Source: Thermoclostridium stercorarium subsp. stercorarium DSM 8532 (GTDB taxonomy: Bacteria > Bacillota > Clostridia > DSM-8532). Taken from it: a DNA stretch of 64,000 nt. The first letter of the stretch is position 1. The number at the start of each line of letters is the position of its first letter. Under the pieces are notes generated by a model. The model had not been told where the DNA came from and searched no databases. It was given only the letters and a program-made list of their open reading frames with translations. Positions 8,142 through 16,119 of this stretch are shown one piece after another. The translations under genes were made by a program, and so were the position numbers. The stretch is taken from positions 2,330,002-2,394,001 of the forward strand of contig NC_020134.1 of the NCBI RefSeq assembly GCF_000331995.1. The letters are read 5' to 3'.

Positions 8142-9241
8142 TCTTTCTGACCCTTTCCTTTCTTTCTGCTTTTAATTTTGCCGATTAAGAGCAGAATTCC
8201 CGGAATTATAAAAGACATTGCAATTGCATAAACGGGAACTATGTAATGCATGAAAGAAAGCTCTGTTACCCTGACGTCCACGTTTGAAAACGTCACGCTG
8301 CATAAAAAGAAACCCACGGGCAAAATAACCGATTTATAGCTTTTAAGTCTGAACAGCTGTGACATCGCGTACGTGCCTGCATAGATAAAAATCATAATTT
8401 TCACATAAATTCCCGTAATCCATATGGCCAGAATCAAAACGTCAAGATTTTGAATATACTTCCCTATCGAAGAAAATCTTGCCAACTCCAGCGAAGTTAT
8501 TATAAAGACTTCGGTCAGAGGCCCGAAAACCGCATAAATCAAAGTGCCTGCGAGGATTGCCATCCCGGTTATCAAAAGCCCGGCAAACACTGCTGTGGTA
8601 ATTTTTTCTGACTTGTTTACAAGGTGAAGCATTTGAAGGATTACCACTGTCTCTCCCAAATAACCGAAAATAATAACGGCACCCCTTACGGGATTCAGAA
8701 TGCCGTCTGCCAAAACAGGCCGGAAGAAATCGAAATCATATTCATTAATGTTTAAAAGGAGAAGAAACACCAGCGCCCCCATTCCTGCAGGCAAAAGTAT
8801 TTCATTAACCCTTGCGACCACTTCCAGATTACTGTAAACGCCATAAAGTGCTACAAGAACCGATACCAGCACTATAATCCAGGGCGGGGTCATCGGAAGA
8901 AAAGTAATGTTTAACACTATCGTAAGGCTCATTGTAGCGCCTAAAGCAATAAAAATAAAATAAAAAACGTATAAAAAACCTATGATTTTCCCAGCAACCT
9001 TTCCCGCAATTTCGTCGCAGATTTCAATAAGGCTCTTTTCCCTGTACTGTTTGTATAGCCCCATATATATAAACAGAACGGGTATCATCGCCACCGAAGC
9101 GAGGATGACGGAAATCCAGGAATCCCCTTTTGCCTCCTGGGCAACAAAGGATGGGGTAAATATGTCGGCAGTGGATATAACCATGGTTATAAACAAAAAG
9201 GTAAGCTGCAGCGGGGAAATTTGAATTTTTTCCTTTGACAA
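8138..9241 (-). CDS. Spore germination permease, GerAB family
   Basis: B subunit of a GerA-type receptor: a 367-residue APC-superfamily-like permease with about ten membrane helices and a short basic C-terminus (KSRKKGKGQKE). The opening KIQISPLQLTFLFITMVIST, with the following DIFTP, is typical of GerAB/GerKB proteins, where germinant recognition is thought to take place. The TTG start at 9241 is supported by GGGAGG about 7 nt upstream. It is separated from the A and C genes and transcribed toward them, unlike the usual gerA-B-C operon, but it is the only B gene in the window and probably completes the receptor. Confidence 0.93.
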   Translation of the reverse strand: MSKEKIQISPLQLTFLFITMVISTADIFTPSFVAQEAKGDSWISVILASVAMIPVLFIYMGLYKQYREKSLIEICDEIAGKVAGKIIGFLYVFYFIFIALGATMSLTIVLNITFLPMTPPWIIVLVSVLVALYGVYSNLEVVARVNEILLPAGMGALVFLLLLNINEYDFDFFRPVLADGILNPVRGAVIIFGYLGETVVILQMLHLVNKSEKITTAVFAGLLITGMAILAGTLIYAVFGPLTEVFIITSLELARFSSIGKYIQNLDVLILAIWITGIYVKIMIFIYAGTYAMSQLFRLKSYKSVILPVGFFLCSVTFSNVDVRVTELSFMHYIVPVYAIAMSFIIPGILLLIGKIKSRKKGKGQKE

Positions 9242-9545
9242 TCGGATTCCTCCCGTACATAATAAATATTAAGCAAATATTGTTGATAATTTCACAATAT
9301 TGGGGTAAAAATAATATAACGGTTAATGTTATTATGGGAATTTCAGGCAGACTTAATACATTAAATTAATAAATTCATTGTGAAAAAACACCTAATATTT
9401 GGTCATTATATTGTATACTTTACCAGCCGTTAATTGTATAATTAATGATGTAGAATGTCAGGTGGCTGCTTAACCTTTTAGGCGGTTTGCCTGTTGACGC
9501 GATAAAATAAGCTGATTACTACTTGACATAAATTCCGGAGGTCTT
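9242..9545. other. Divergent intergenic region between the GerAB-like gene and the DacF-like gene
   Basis: 304 bp, AT-rich, expected to hold promoters for both directions. It contains a near-perfect palindrome, TTAATT-GTAT-AATTAA (9430-9445), and a short hairpin AGGC/GCCT near 9480-9492. CCGGAG at 9535-9540 is the RBS of the DacF-like gene. I could not match a riboswitch or a convincing -35/-10 pair. Confidence 0.4.
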
Positions 9546-10775
9546 ATGTTTAAAAAGCTGGTGTGGTTTCTTATCCTGATTTACTTGATTAATATGCCTG
9601 TCGCAAGTGCCGCCCTTTCTTCAGAACCAACCGTGGAAGCACCGTCTGCACTGCTTTTCGAATTAAAACGCGGTCAGATACTGTATGCAAAAAACCCTGA
9701 TGAGAAGTTACATATTGCTGCGGCTTCCAAACTGATGACTGCATATATTGCCCTCGAAAAGCTTGACTTAAACACCATGGTGACGGCAAGCAAGGAAGCG
9801 GTCAATGCCGAGGGAGCGCTGCTGGAGCTTACCGTTGGTGAAAAGTACACCGCCGAAAGTCTTATTTACGCTTCAATGCTCAGTAACGCAAACGACGCGA
9901 CAATCGCCCTTGCGGAAGCAGTGGGTGGGACGGTGGAAGATTTCGTCAAACTGATGAATGATTATGCGGCAAGTTTGGATATGATCAACACGGTATTCGT
10001 AAATCCCACCGGGGCCTACGATGAAAACCAGTATACCACAGCATCGGATTTGGCCAAATTAATCCGCCATGCCATTACCACCAACCAGAATTTTGAAAAG
10101 GTATTCTCATCGCAGGCAAAGCCGTGGTTTGACGAGAATAAAACACTGGTGCTGACAAACCTCAATGACATGTTCTGGAGTTATGACGGTGTGGACGGCG
10201 GAAAGGTTGATTACAACGATCCCAAATACCAGACTGTAATTACGACGGTAAGCCGGGACCAGCAAAGGCTTGTTTGTATACTTCTCGACGCGCCGGCGGA
10301 GACTATGTATACCGATACAATAAAACTTTTTGAATTCGGGTTTAACAATTTCAGAAGGGGGCCGCTTGTATACAAGGGACAGCCTCTGGACAACATAACG
10401 GTTGAAGGGCATGAAGTAACGCTTATCGCGGGCAGTGACGTATATTATACTTATCCTGTCGGCGACAATTATATACAGGAAATTCATTACGATCTGGTAG
10501 AAGACAATATGAAACTCCCCCTGTATAAAAATACACTGATGGGAACCGTTAAGTTCACCCTTACCGACGGGACGGTTATTACCGTTGATCTGTTTCCGGA
10601 CAGGGAAATACTGCCTGAACTTACCAGTTTTGAAAAGGCAAAGAAACGCCTGATGGAATATTCTGAAATTCTTTACATCATAATAGGGTTGTGTATAGTA
10701 GAGATTTTGCTGCTTCTGTCCAAAATAATAAAGTTCACATATAATAAAATAACCTCCCATAAAGGGAGGAGATAA
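9546..10775 (+). CDS. DacF/PBP5-type protein lacking all three catalytic motifs
   Basis: A homologue of secreted D-alanyl-D-alanine carboxypeptidases (peptidase S11), 409 aa, with an N-terminal signal sequence (about 1-23) and a C-terminal hydrophobic anchor (about 378-398) followed by basic residues. The fold is clear from blocks such as LMTAYIALE, VFVNPTGAYDENQYTTASDLAKL and DTIKLFEFGFNNF. The active site is not. At the SxxK motif the sequence is AASK (Ala59-Lys62), so the acyl-forming serine is alanine; SxN is NAN; KTG is KVD. The frame is intact, so this is not a decayed gene but probably a non-catalytic protein, perhaps binding peptidoglycan or regulating an active paralogue. It is convergent with prfB and separated from it by 5 bp. 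Confidence 0.9.
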   Translation: MFKKLVWFLILIYLINMPVASAALSSEPTVEAPSALLFELKRGQILYAKNPDEKLHIAAASKLMTAYIALEKLDLNTMVTASKEAVNAEGALLELTVGEKYTAESLIYASMLSNANDATIALAEAVGGTVEDFVKLMNDYAASLDMINTVFVNPTGAYDENQYTTASDLAKLIRHAITTNQNFEKVFSSQAKPWFDENKTLVLTNLNDMFWSYDGVDGGKVDYNDPKYQTVITTVSRDQQRLVCILLDAPAETMYTDTIKLFEFGFNNFRRGPLVYKGQPLDNITVEGHEVTLIAGSDVYYTYPVGDNYIQEIHYDLVEDNMKLPLYKNTLMGTVKFTLTDGTVITVDLFPDREILPELTSFEKAKKRLMEYSEILYIIIGLCIVEILLLLSKIIKFTYNKITSHKGRR

Positions 10776-10776
10776 A
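10753..10776. terminator. Possible bidirectional terminator between the DacF-like gene and prfB
   Basis: CCTCCC (10753-10758) pairs with GGGAGG (10764-10769) around a 5-nt loop. T-rich sequence follows on both strands (GTTTTTA on plus; TTATTTTATTAT on minus). It overlaps the last codons of the DacF-like gene. The T-runs are interrupted, so efficiency is uncertain. Confidence 0.5.
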
Positions 10777-10780
10777 GTTT

Positions 10781-11894
10781 TTACTTTCTCGCATTCCATT
10801 TTAAATAAGCGCTTATAAATTCATCTATTTCCCCGTCCATAACCTTTTGCACGTTGGCTTCCTCATAGCCGGTCCTGTGGTCCTTCACCAGTGTATATGG
10901 GCAAAATATATACGAACGGATCTGACTTCCCCATGCAATATCCATCTGCTCGCCCTTGAGCTCGTTAATTTTCTGCTGCTTTTCCCTTTCCTTCAGCTCC
11001 AGAAGTTTCGCGTACAGCATCTTCATCGCCGTTTCCCTGTTCTGGTGCTGGGATCTTTCATTCTGGCATGTAACCACAATGCCCGTGGGAATATGGGTAA
11101 GTCTCACAGCCGACGATGTTTTGTTTACATGCTGGCCACCGGCACCGCTGGCTCTGAATACGTCCATTTTAATATCTTCCGGATCAATGTGTATTTCATC
11201 CGAATCATTCATAACGGGCAATACTTCCATTGACGCAAAGGATGTATGCCTTCTGCCCGACGCGTCAAACGGGGATATTCTTACGAGGCGGTGTACGCCT
11301 TTTTCACTTTTCAGGAATCCGTAGGCGTTCTCGCCTTTAACCTCCACGGTGACACTCTTAATTCCGGCCTCTTCTCCTTCAAGCAAATCAAGTATGCGGG
11401 TCTCATAGTTATTGTTCTCGGCCCACCGTGTATACATGCGGAGCAGCATCTGTACCCAGTCCATTGCCTCGGTACCGCCCGCGCCCGCATGCAGAGTGAA
11501 AATCGCGTCGTTTTTGTCATATTCTCCTTTAAGCAGGGTTTGCAGTTTTAACTTCTCAAACCTGGATTTGATCTCCTTAAAATTGCTCTCGACCTCGTCA
11601 AATACGCTTTCGTCCTTTTCTTCCAGCGCAAGCTCAACAAGGGTTAAAAGATCTTCACAGTCAGTTTTCAGCTTATTGAAACCATCAAGTTTATCCCTAA
11701 GATTTTTGCTTCGCTGCAGAATTTTCTGCGAATTTTCGATATCATCCCAAAAACCCGGTTCCTGCGCTTTCTGATCCAGTTCGGCCAGTTCTTTCTCCAT
11801 CTCAGGAATGTCAAAGAGAATCCCTCAAATCAACAATGTCAGTAAGCAGTTCGGAAATCTGTGGCTTTAACTGCTCCAACAGAATCAGGCTCAT
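10781..11894 (-). CDS. prfB: Peptide chain release factor 2 (programmed +1 frameshift)
   Basis: RF2 releases nascent peptides at UGA and UAA codons. The gene is in two frames: a 27-codon first part (ATG at 11894, RBS AAGGA) ends at an in-frame TGA (11811-11813), and the remaining 339-codon frame continues through the stop after a +1 shift, giving a 370-aa product, the normal RF2 size. Seen in the main frame: the RF2 recognition tripeptide SPF (SPFDASGRR) and the catalytic GGQ in GAGGQHVNKTSSAVR. The slip site is the classic autoregulatory one; see the separate entry. The downstream methionine (11800) is not the true start. Confidence 0.96.
11810..11829 (-). promoter_or_regulatory. Programmed +1 frameshift site of prfB
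   Basis: On the minus strand the sequence reads AGGGATTCTCTTTGAC, with the slippery CTT at 11816-11814, the TGA at 11813-11811 and C at 11810. The internal Shine-Dalgarno-like AGGG lies just upstream. This is the conserved CUU-UGA-C arrangement through which low RF2 levels promote shifting and raise RF2 synthesis. Confidence 0.93.
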
Positions 11895-11992
11895 TTCATC
11901 ATTCCTTTCCCTTCTTATAATTTGACAGTTAACCCTGATGCAAATCTTATTATAGCATGAGTTCGGCAAAAGTAAATTGTTTATTTGTTTTA

Positions 11993-13315
11993 TTAAACAT
12001 TTCCATGTAACTTCGGCTTTATAATCGCAAACCATATATAGGCCGACGTGACCAGTATGAATATACCCGATATTAAAAATATCAGCTGGAACTGCGTTAC
12101 AGGCATTCCGGCAAAAGAGCCGGCGTAATCCGCCATTGCGCCGACCATGTACGATGCAAGCATCGACGAAGCAAACCCTATCAGCCCGCTCAGTGCGGCG
12201 TTAAAGCCCAGGTAAACCGTCCGCCCTTCCTCGGGGGTGTATTCATACGGAATATTGTAAAGAGATATTCCAATTCCCGCCCAGGCCACTCCGCCGGTAA
12301 TATGGACGAGCATTACGATGACGTATGTAAGAACCGATTGGCCAACGGCAAAAAACCAAATAATATTCGTAATCCCGAGTAATGCAATTGACAGCATTGC
12401 CGTATATGTAAAAGATTTTTTGTCGGCCATTTTTCCCCATATGCTTACGGTTATGACATAGAAAAATGAGTTAACAAACCCGCTGACGGTAATGAACGTG
12501 TAGCTGAGTTTCAGCTTTGATACCATGTAAACGGAAAAATACGGATTGGAAAAGTTCATCGAAAGACCCCATAAAAAGAACAGAATGATAATTTTCCTGA
12601 ATCTTTTTTCCTTAAGCGGCATGACAAATAACTGCTTAAGGTTTATTTTGCATGTGGGCTGGCTTACATACGGCTCTTTTATGGAGATGTAAGCATAAAG
12701 ATTAACAAGCATTGCCATAAATACAATTGCGTACATTAAAATATAGCCATCGAATGCCCTGCCGTGCAATTCGAACTCGTCTAAAACACCGCCGAATATT
12801 ACATTGACAACACTTGAAACGAATATCAGGTACCTTTCCCTGACGCTGAAGAATTTTCCCCGCATATTTTGCGGCACAAGGCTTATAAATAACATAGTAG
12901 TAGCAGGTGCAACGAGGTTCACCATCAAATGTGAAAGCAAATACAGTCCGCCCGCCATATAAAGACGCATTTCCACTGATACGGGCAAAATAGGTATAAA
13001 TACGAGAATTGCAAGCAAAATCCGGTGAAGAGCATTAAAAACCGTCACTATAGGTTTTTTCCTGCTGAGTTTCTCAAGAAGCATCGGGGAAAAAAACTGT
13101 ATAACACTGGCCAAACCCGGGATTGCGGCTATCAGTCCGCAAAGGTCGTCATCTGCGCCGAGAAACTTCAAATACCCTGTTAAAAACGCACCTGTAGTAA
13201 GCCCAAAAATAATCCTGGCTGAAATTCCTTCAATTATAGCCATCAGGCGGCTTCTCTCATAATCAGCCAGCGACATTGCAAAACCATTTTGAGATGAATT
13301 ATTGTGCTTGTCCAT
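11993..13315 (-). CDS. MFS-type transporter, substrate unknown
   Basis: A 440-residue integral membrane protein with about twelve hydrophobic segments and a short, polar N-terminal tail. The loop after the second helix pair contains KLSRKKP, compatible with the basic A-like motif of the major facilitator superfamily, and the central cytoplasmic loop is short (about 215-235). The second half contains 'GGVAWAGIGISLYNIPYEYTP'. No substrate signature is recognisable; the nearest described types are uncharacterised clostridial MFS proteins. It is followed at a distance by prfB and preceded by darA on the same strand. Confidence 0.8.
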   Translation of the reverse strand: MDKHNNSSQNGFAMSLADYERSRLMAIIEGISARIIFGLTTGAFLTGYLKFLGADDDLCGLIAAIPGLASVIQFFSPMLLEKLSRKKPIVTVFNALHRILLAILVFIPILPVSVEMRLYMAGGLYLLSHLMVNLVAPATTMLFISLVPQNMRGKFFSVRERYLIFVSSVVNVIFGGVLDEFELHGRAFDGYILMYAIVFMAMLVNLYAYISIKEPYVSQPTCKINLKQLFVMPLKEKRFRKIIILFFLWGLSMNFSNPYFSVYMVSKLKLSYTFITVSGFVNSFFYVITVSIWGKMADKKSFTYTAMLSIALLGITNIIWFFAVGQSVLTYVIVMLVHITGGVAWAGIGISLYNIPYEYTPEEGRTVYLGFNAALSGLIGFASSMLASYMVGAMADYAGSFAGMPVTQFQLIFLISGIFILVTSAYIWFAIIKPKLHGNV

Positions 13316-13375
13316 AAACTTATCCTGCTGTTCCTTTTCCGCTAATTTTCATCGTCAGTCAACGAACAAAATACG

Positions 13376-13705
13376 CTATAATTTTTCGAACCGTTCCACA
13401 TTAAGAACGAATACCGTAGCACCTCCGACGGTTACTTCAACAGGGAACGCCATCCCCATCACACCTGTACCGCCGGACAAATCCAGATTGGGCATTGCCT
13501 TTTTCCTCGTCTTGCATTTCCTCTTAATAATATCAATAACTTCGGGCACCTTTTCCTCATCGGCACCCACCATTATGGTGGTGTTTCCCGATCTCAAAAA
13601 ACCACCGGTTGAACAGAGTTTAGTAACCCCAAAACCCTCTTTTCCCAATTCACTGATAACCGGGTTGCTGTCCTCATCGCTAATAATCGCTAAAATCAGC
13701 TTCAC
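13376..13705 (-). CDS. darA: Cyclic-di-AMP receptor DarA (PstA, PII-like)
   Basis: A 109-residue PII-like protein that binds c-di-AMP as a trimer (B. subtilis YaaQ/DarA, PstA). Length and blocks match the family: MKLILAIISDED at the N-terminus, the loop-flanking FGVTKLCSTGGFLRSGNTT (about 25-43), and GATVFVLNVERFEKL at the C-terminus. The T-loop and B-loop regions appear full length. The downstream target is not known for any DarA, and the neighbours here give no hint. Confidence 0.94.
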   Translation of the reverse strand: MKLILAIISDEDSNPVISELGKEGFGVTKLCSTGGFLRSGNTTIMVGADEEKVPEVIDIIKRKCKTRKKAMPNLDLSGGTGVMGMAFPVEVTVGGATVFVLNVERFEKL

Positions 13706-13937
13706 CTTACATTCCTCCCTTCTTCTTTTTTTAACCTGAAACGGTGAAAGGCTGTAAGGACGTGAAATAAGCCGTTAAAAAATACACTGATCAACCACAC
13801 TTATATTTTATTATATTTTTACCCTTTATGGAATAGAAGAAAATTTTATTGCTTTAAAATCTTGAAATTATAAATAATACTGCTATAATAATTAATGTTA
13901 CTGTTACGATATATCTCAGTTTCAAATGATCCGAGAT

Positions 13938-14012
13938 GCTGGTGTGGCGCAGCGGTAGCGCAATTGATTCGTAATCAATAGGCCAGGGGTTCGAATCCCC
14001 TCACCAGCTCCA
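13938..14012 (+). tRNA. tRNA-Thr (anticodon CGT)
   Basis: Full cloverleaf with a perfect acceptor stem GCTGGTG/CACCAGC, a D arm (GCGCAGCGGTAGCGC), an anticodon arm ATTGA-TTCGTAA-TCAAT with anticodon CGT reading ACG, a T arm GGGG-TTCGAAT-CCCC, discriminator T and an encoded CCA (14010-14012). Confidence 0.97.
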
Positions 14013-14037
14013 TTTTCATTTATTTGGGAAAGTTATT

Positions 14038-14148
14038 GCATGCCTTAAATGACATATTGCAGGCATGCGGATTGGTATAAAAGCAGTGGCGATAAGCTGC
14101 TGTATTTTTTCAGTAAAGTTGCCCTCGGCCTTTTAAAAAGGATGAGGG
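14038..14148 (+). other. Hairpin-rich spacer between tRNA-Thr and gltX
   Basis: Three inverted repeats in series: GCATGCC (14038-14044) with GGCATGC (14062-14068); AGCAG (14082-14086) with CTGCT (14097-14101) followed by TATTTTTT, a weak terminator for the tRNA transcript; and CCCTC (14122-14126) with GAGGG (14144-14148), enclosing CCTTTT/AAAAGG. I could not match a T-box or a known riboswitch. Confidence 0.4.
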
Positions 14149-14193
14149 TAATCTTTATAAGTTTTAATTATATCAATGTCAGGAGAGTTAATT

Positions 14194-15654
14194 ATGTCAT
14201 CGTCAGTTGTTAGAACACGTTTTGCTCCAAGCCCGACAGGTTATATTCATATAGGTAATTTACGTTCGGCACTTTATGAGTACCTTATTGCGCGTGCTAA
14301 CGGCGGAAAATTTATCCTGAGAATAGAAGACACGGATCAGGAACGCCTTGTTGAGGGTGCGGTGGATGTTATATATCGCGCTTTAAAAATTTGCGGGTTA
14401 AAACATGACGAGGGGCCGGATATTGGCGGTCCGTACGGCCCCTATATCCAAAGCCAGCGTAAAGACATCTATCTTAAATATGCTGAAGAACTCGTAAAGA
14501 AAGGTCATGCATATTATTGTTTCTGTTCTAAGGAACGATTGGAAACCCTTCAAAAAGAGTACAGTGCAAGAGGCGAGGTTTTCCGTTACGATCGTCATTG
14601 CCTGAAACTGTCGGAAGAGGAAGTCAGGAAAAGGCTTGAAGCCGGCGAACCCTACGTTATACGCCAGAAAATGCCCACCGAAGGCACTACAACATTTTAC
14701 GATGCCGTTTACGGCGAAATAACGGTCAACAACAGTGAGCTTGAGGATCAAATACTTATTAAGTCCGACGGGTATCCCACATATAATTTTGCCAATGTGA
14801 TAGATGACCACCTTATGCACATTACACACGTTGTGCGTGGCAGCGAGTACCTGTCGTCCACGCCGAAATACAAGCTCCTGTATGAGGCTTTCGGCTGGGA
14901 AGTGCCGGTTTATGTGCATTTGCCTCTGATTGTAAAGCCCGACGGTTCAAAAATATCAAAGCGTAAAGGCGATGCCACTTTTGAAGATCTTCTTGCTCAG
15001 GGCTACCTGCCTGAAGCAATAATAAACTACCTTGCCCTTCTCGGCTGGTCGCCTGAAACCAATCAGGAGATTTTCAGCCTGGCAGAGCTTGAGAGGATTT
15101 TCTCAGTTGAGCGTATCAGCAAATCACCGTCGGTTTTTGATATAGCAAAGCTGCGCTGGTTTAACGGCGAATATATCCGGGCAATGTCACTGGAGAAATT
15201 TCATGAATTAGCGCTGCCATGGATTAAGAAGGGGCTGGAAAAGGACCTTCCCACCCTTCCGATTGCAAAAATGCTTCAGCCGAGGGTGGATGTCCTGTCG
15301 GAGATACCTGAAAAGCTCGGCTTTTTCAACCACCTTCCCGAATATGATCTGGCGCTTTATACAAACAAGAAGTCAAAGACCAACCCTGAAATTTCATTAA
15401 ACAGCCTTAAGGCAGCGTTGCCCGTTCTGGAAAGTATTAACGACTGGGATGAGAAGAGTATATATGAAGCTCTGACGGCTTTGGCCGAAAAACTTCAGCT
15501 AAAAACCGGACAGATCTTCTGGCCGGTGAGGATAGCAATTTCTGGCCAGCTTGTAACTCCGGGCGGCGCATCGGAAATAGCCGAAGTGCTTGGCAGGGAG
15601 GAAACTTTAAGGAGAATCAATATAGGCATTGAAAAACTGTCCAGTGCCATTTAG
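14194..15654 (+). CDS. gltX: Glutamyl-tRNA synthetase
   Basis: Class I aminoacyl-tRNA synthetase charging tRNA-Glu (and in many Gram-positives also tRNA-Gln, corrected later by GatCAB). Seen: the HIGH motif as HIGN (residues 19-22) in FAPSPTGYIHIGNLRSALY, the KMSKS-type motif KISKR near residue 253, and an alpha-helical anticodon-binding domain to the end. 486 aa, normal. Start choice: an ATG at 14176 lies just before the RBS AGGAGAG (14181-14187), and the ATG at 14194 has proper spacing. A strong terminator follows, and a tRNA-Glu gene lies convergent 270 bp downstream. Confidence 0.96.
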   Translation: MSSSVVRTRFAPSPTGYIHIGNLRSALYEYLIARANGGKFILRIEDTDQERLVEGAVDVIYRALKICGLKHDEGPDIGGPYGPYIQSQRKDIYLKYAEELVKKGHAYYCFCSKERLETLQKEYSARGEVFRYDRHCLKLSEEEVRKRLEAGEPYVIRQKMPTEGTTTFYDAVYGEITVNNSELEDQILIKSDGYPTYNFANVIDDHLMHITHVVRGSEYLSSTPKYKLLYEAFGWEVPVYVHLPLIVKPDGSKISKRKGDATFEDLLAQGYLPEAIINYLALLGWSPETNQEIFSLAELERIFSVERISKSPSVFDIAKLRWFNGEYIRAMSLEKFHELALPWIKKGLEKDLPTLPIAKMLQPRVDVLSEIPEKLGFFNHLPEYDLALYTNKKSKTNPEISLNSLKAALPVLESINDWDEKSIYEALTALAEKLQLKTGQIFWPVRIAISGQLVTPGGASEIAEVLGREETLRRINIGIEKLSSAI

Positions 15655-15663
15655 GCATAAATG

Positions 15664-15695
15664 AGGAGAACGCATAATTCGTTCTCCTTTTTATT
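15664..15695 (+). terminator. Rho-independent terminator of gltX
   Basis: A 9-bp stem AGGAGAACG (15664-15672) with CGTTCTCCT (15680-15688), a 7-nt loop, then TTTTT and ATTTAT. It begins 10 bp after the gltX stop. Confidence 0.92.
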
Positions 15696-15874
15696 TATCA
15701 TTCGATTATCTCCTGTTTATTTTATCAGCCCAGCCGCTTATCCTCCCTGTGGAGGGGACACATTATCTTCCCTTGTACGCATACCGCAATTACATTTTAG
15801 CCATCCTCTGAAATTCTTTTCCCTTATGACATCGCAATATTACCCTTTAAGGATTTTTCGACAGGAAACAGGTG

Positions 15875-15907
15875 AAACAAAAAGCTGCCTCATTTTCGAG
15901 ACAGCTT
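15875..15907 (-). terminator. Rho-independent terminator of tRNA-Glu
   Basis: On the minus strand, AAGCTGTCTC pairs with GAGGCAGCTT (10 bp, one G-T pair; 15898-15907 with 15882-15891) around a 6-nt loop, followed by TTT-G-TTT. It lies 15 bp after the tRNA. Confidence 0.85.
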
Positions 15908-15921
15908 CTTTTTAGTTCCGA

Positions 15922-15993
15922 TGACCCCAAGGGGATTCGAACCCCTGTTGCCGCCGTGAGAGGGCGGTGTCTTAACCGCTTGACCATGGGGCC
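15922..15993 (-). tRNA. tRNA-Glu (anticodon CTC)
   Basis: A 72-nt cloverleaf on the minus strand: acceptor GGCCCCA with TGGGGTC (one G-T pair), D arm with GGTCAAGCGGTTAAGAC, anticodon arm CCGCC-CTCTCAC-GGCGG with anticodon CTC reading GAG, T arm AGGGG-TTCGAAT-CCCCT, discriminator A. CCA is not encoded. Confidence 0.95.
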
Positions 15994-16119
15994 GCAACGT
16001 CGTGACATCATTATTTTACCGCTGTTTTTGCCGCAAGTCAATAACCTGTATAACAATTCCGGGGTGCTCACTCTGCTTTCAGCCGTTTTGGGCCGTTGGA
16101 CAAAGAAGGCGGAGCAGGA

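Noticed and set aside
7911-8150. 79-codon plus-strand frame
   Set aside because: Overlaps the small membrane gene coupled to the GerAB-like gene; it has no RBS and a polar, low-quality sequence.
14038-14193. T-box leader for gltX
   Set aside because: No T-box GGTGGNACCGCG-type sequence and no specifier loop is visible.
15661-15915. 84-codon frame after gltX
   Set aside because: It begins inside the gltX terminator and runs into the tRNA-Glu terminator, and lacks an RBS.
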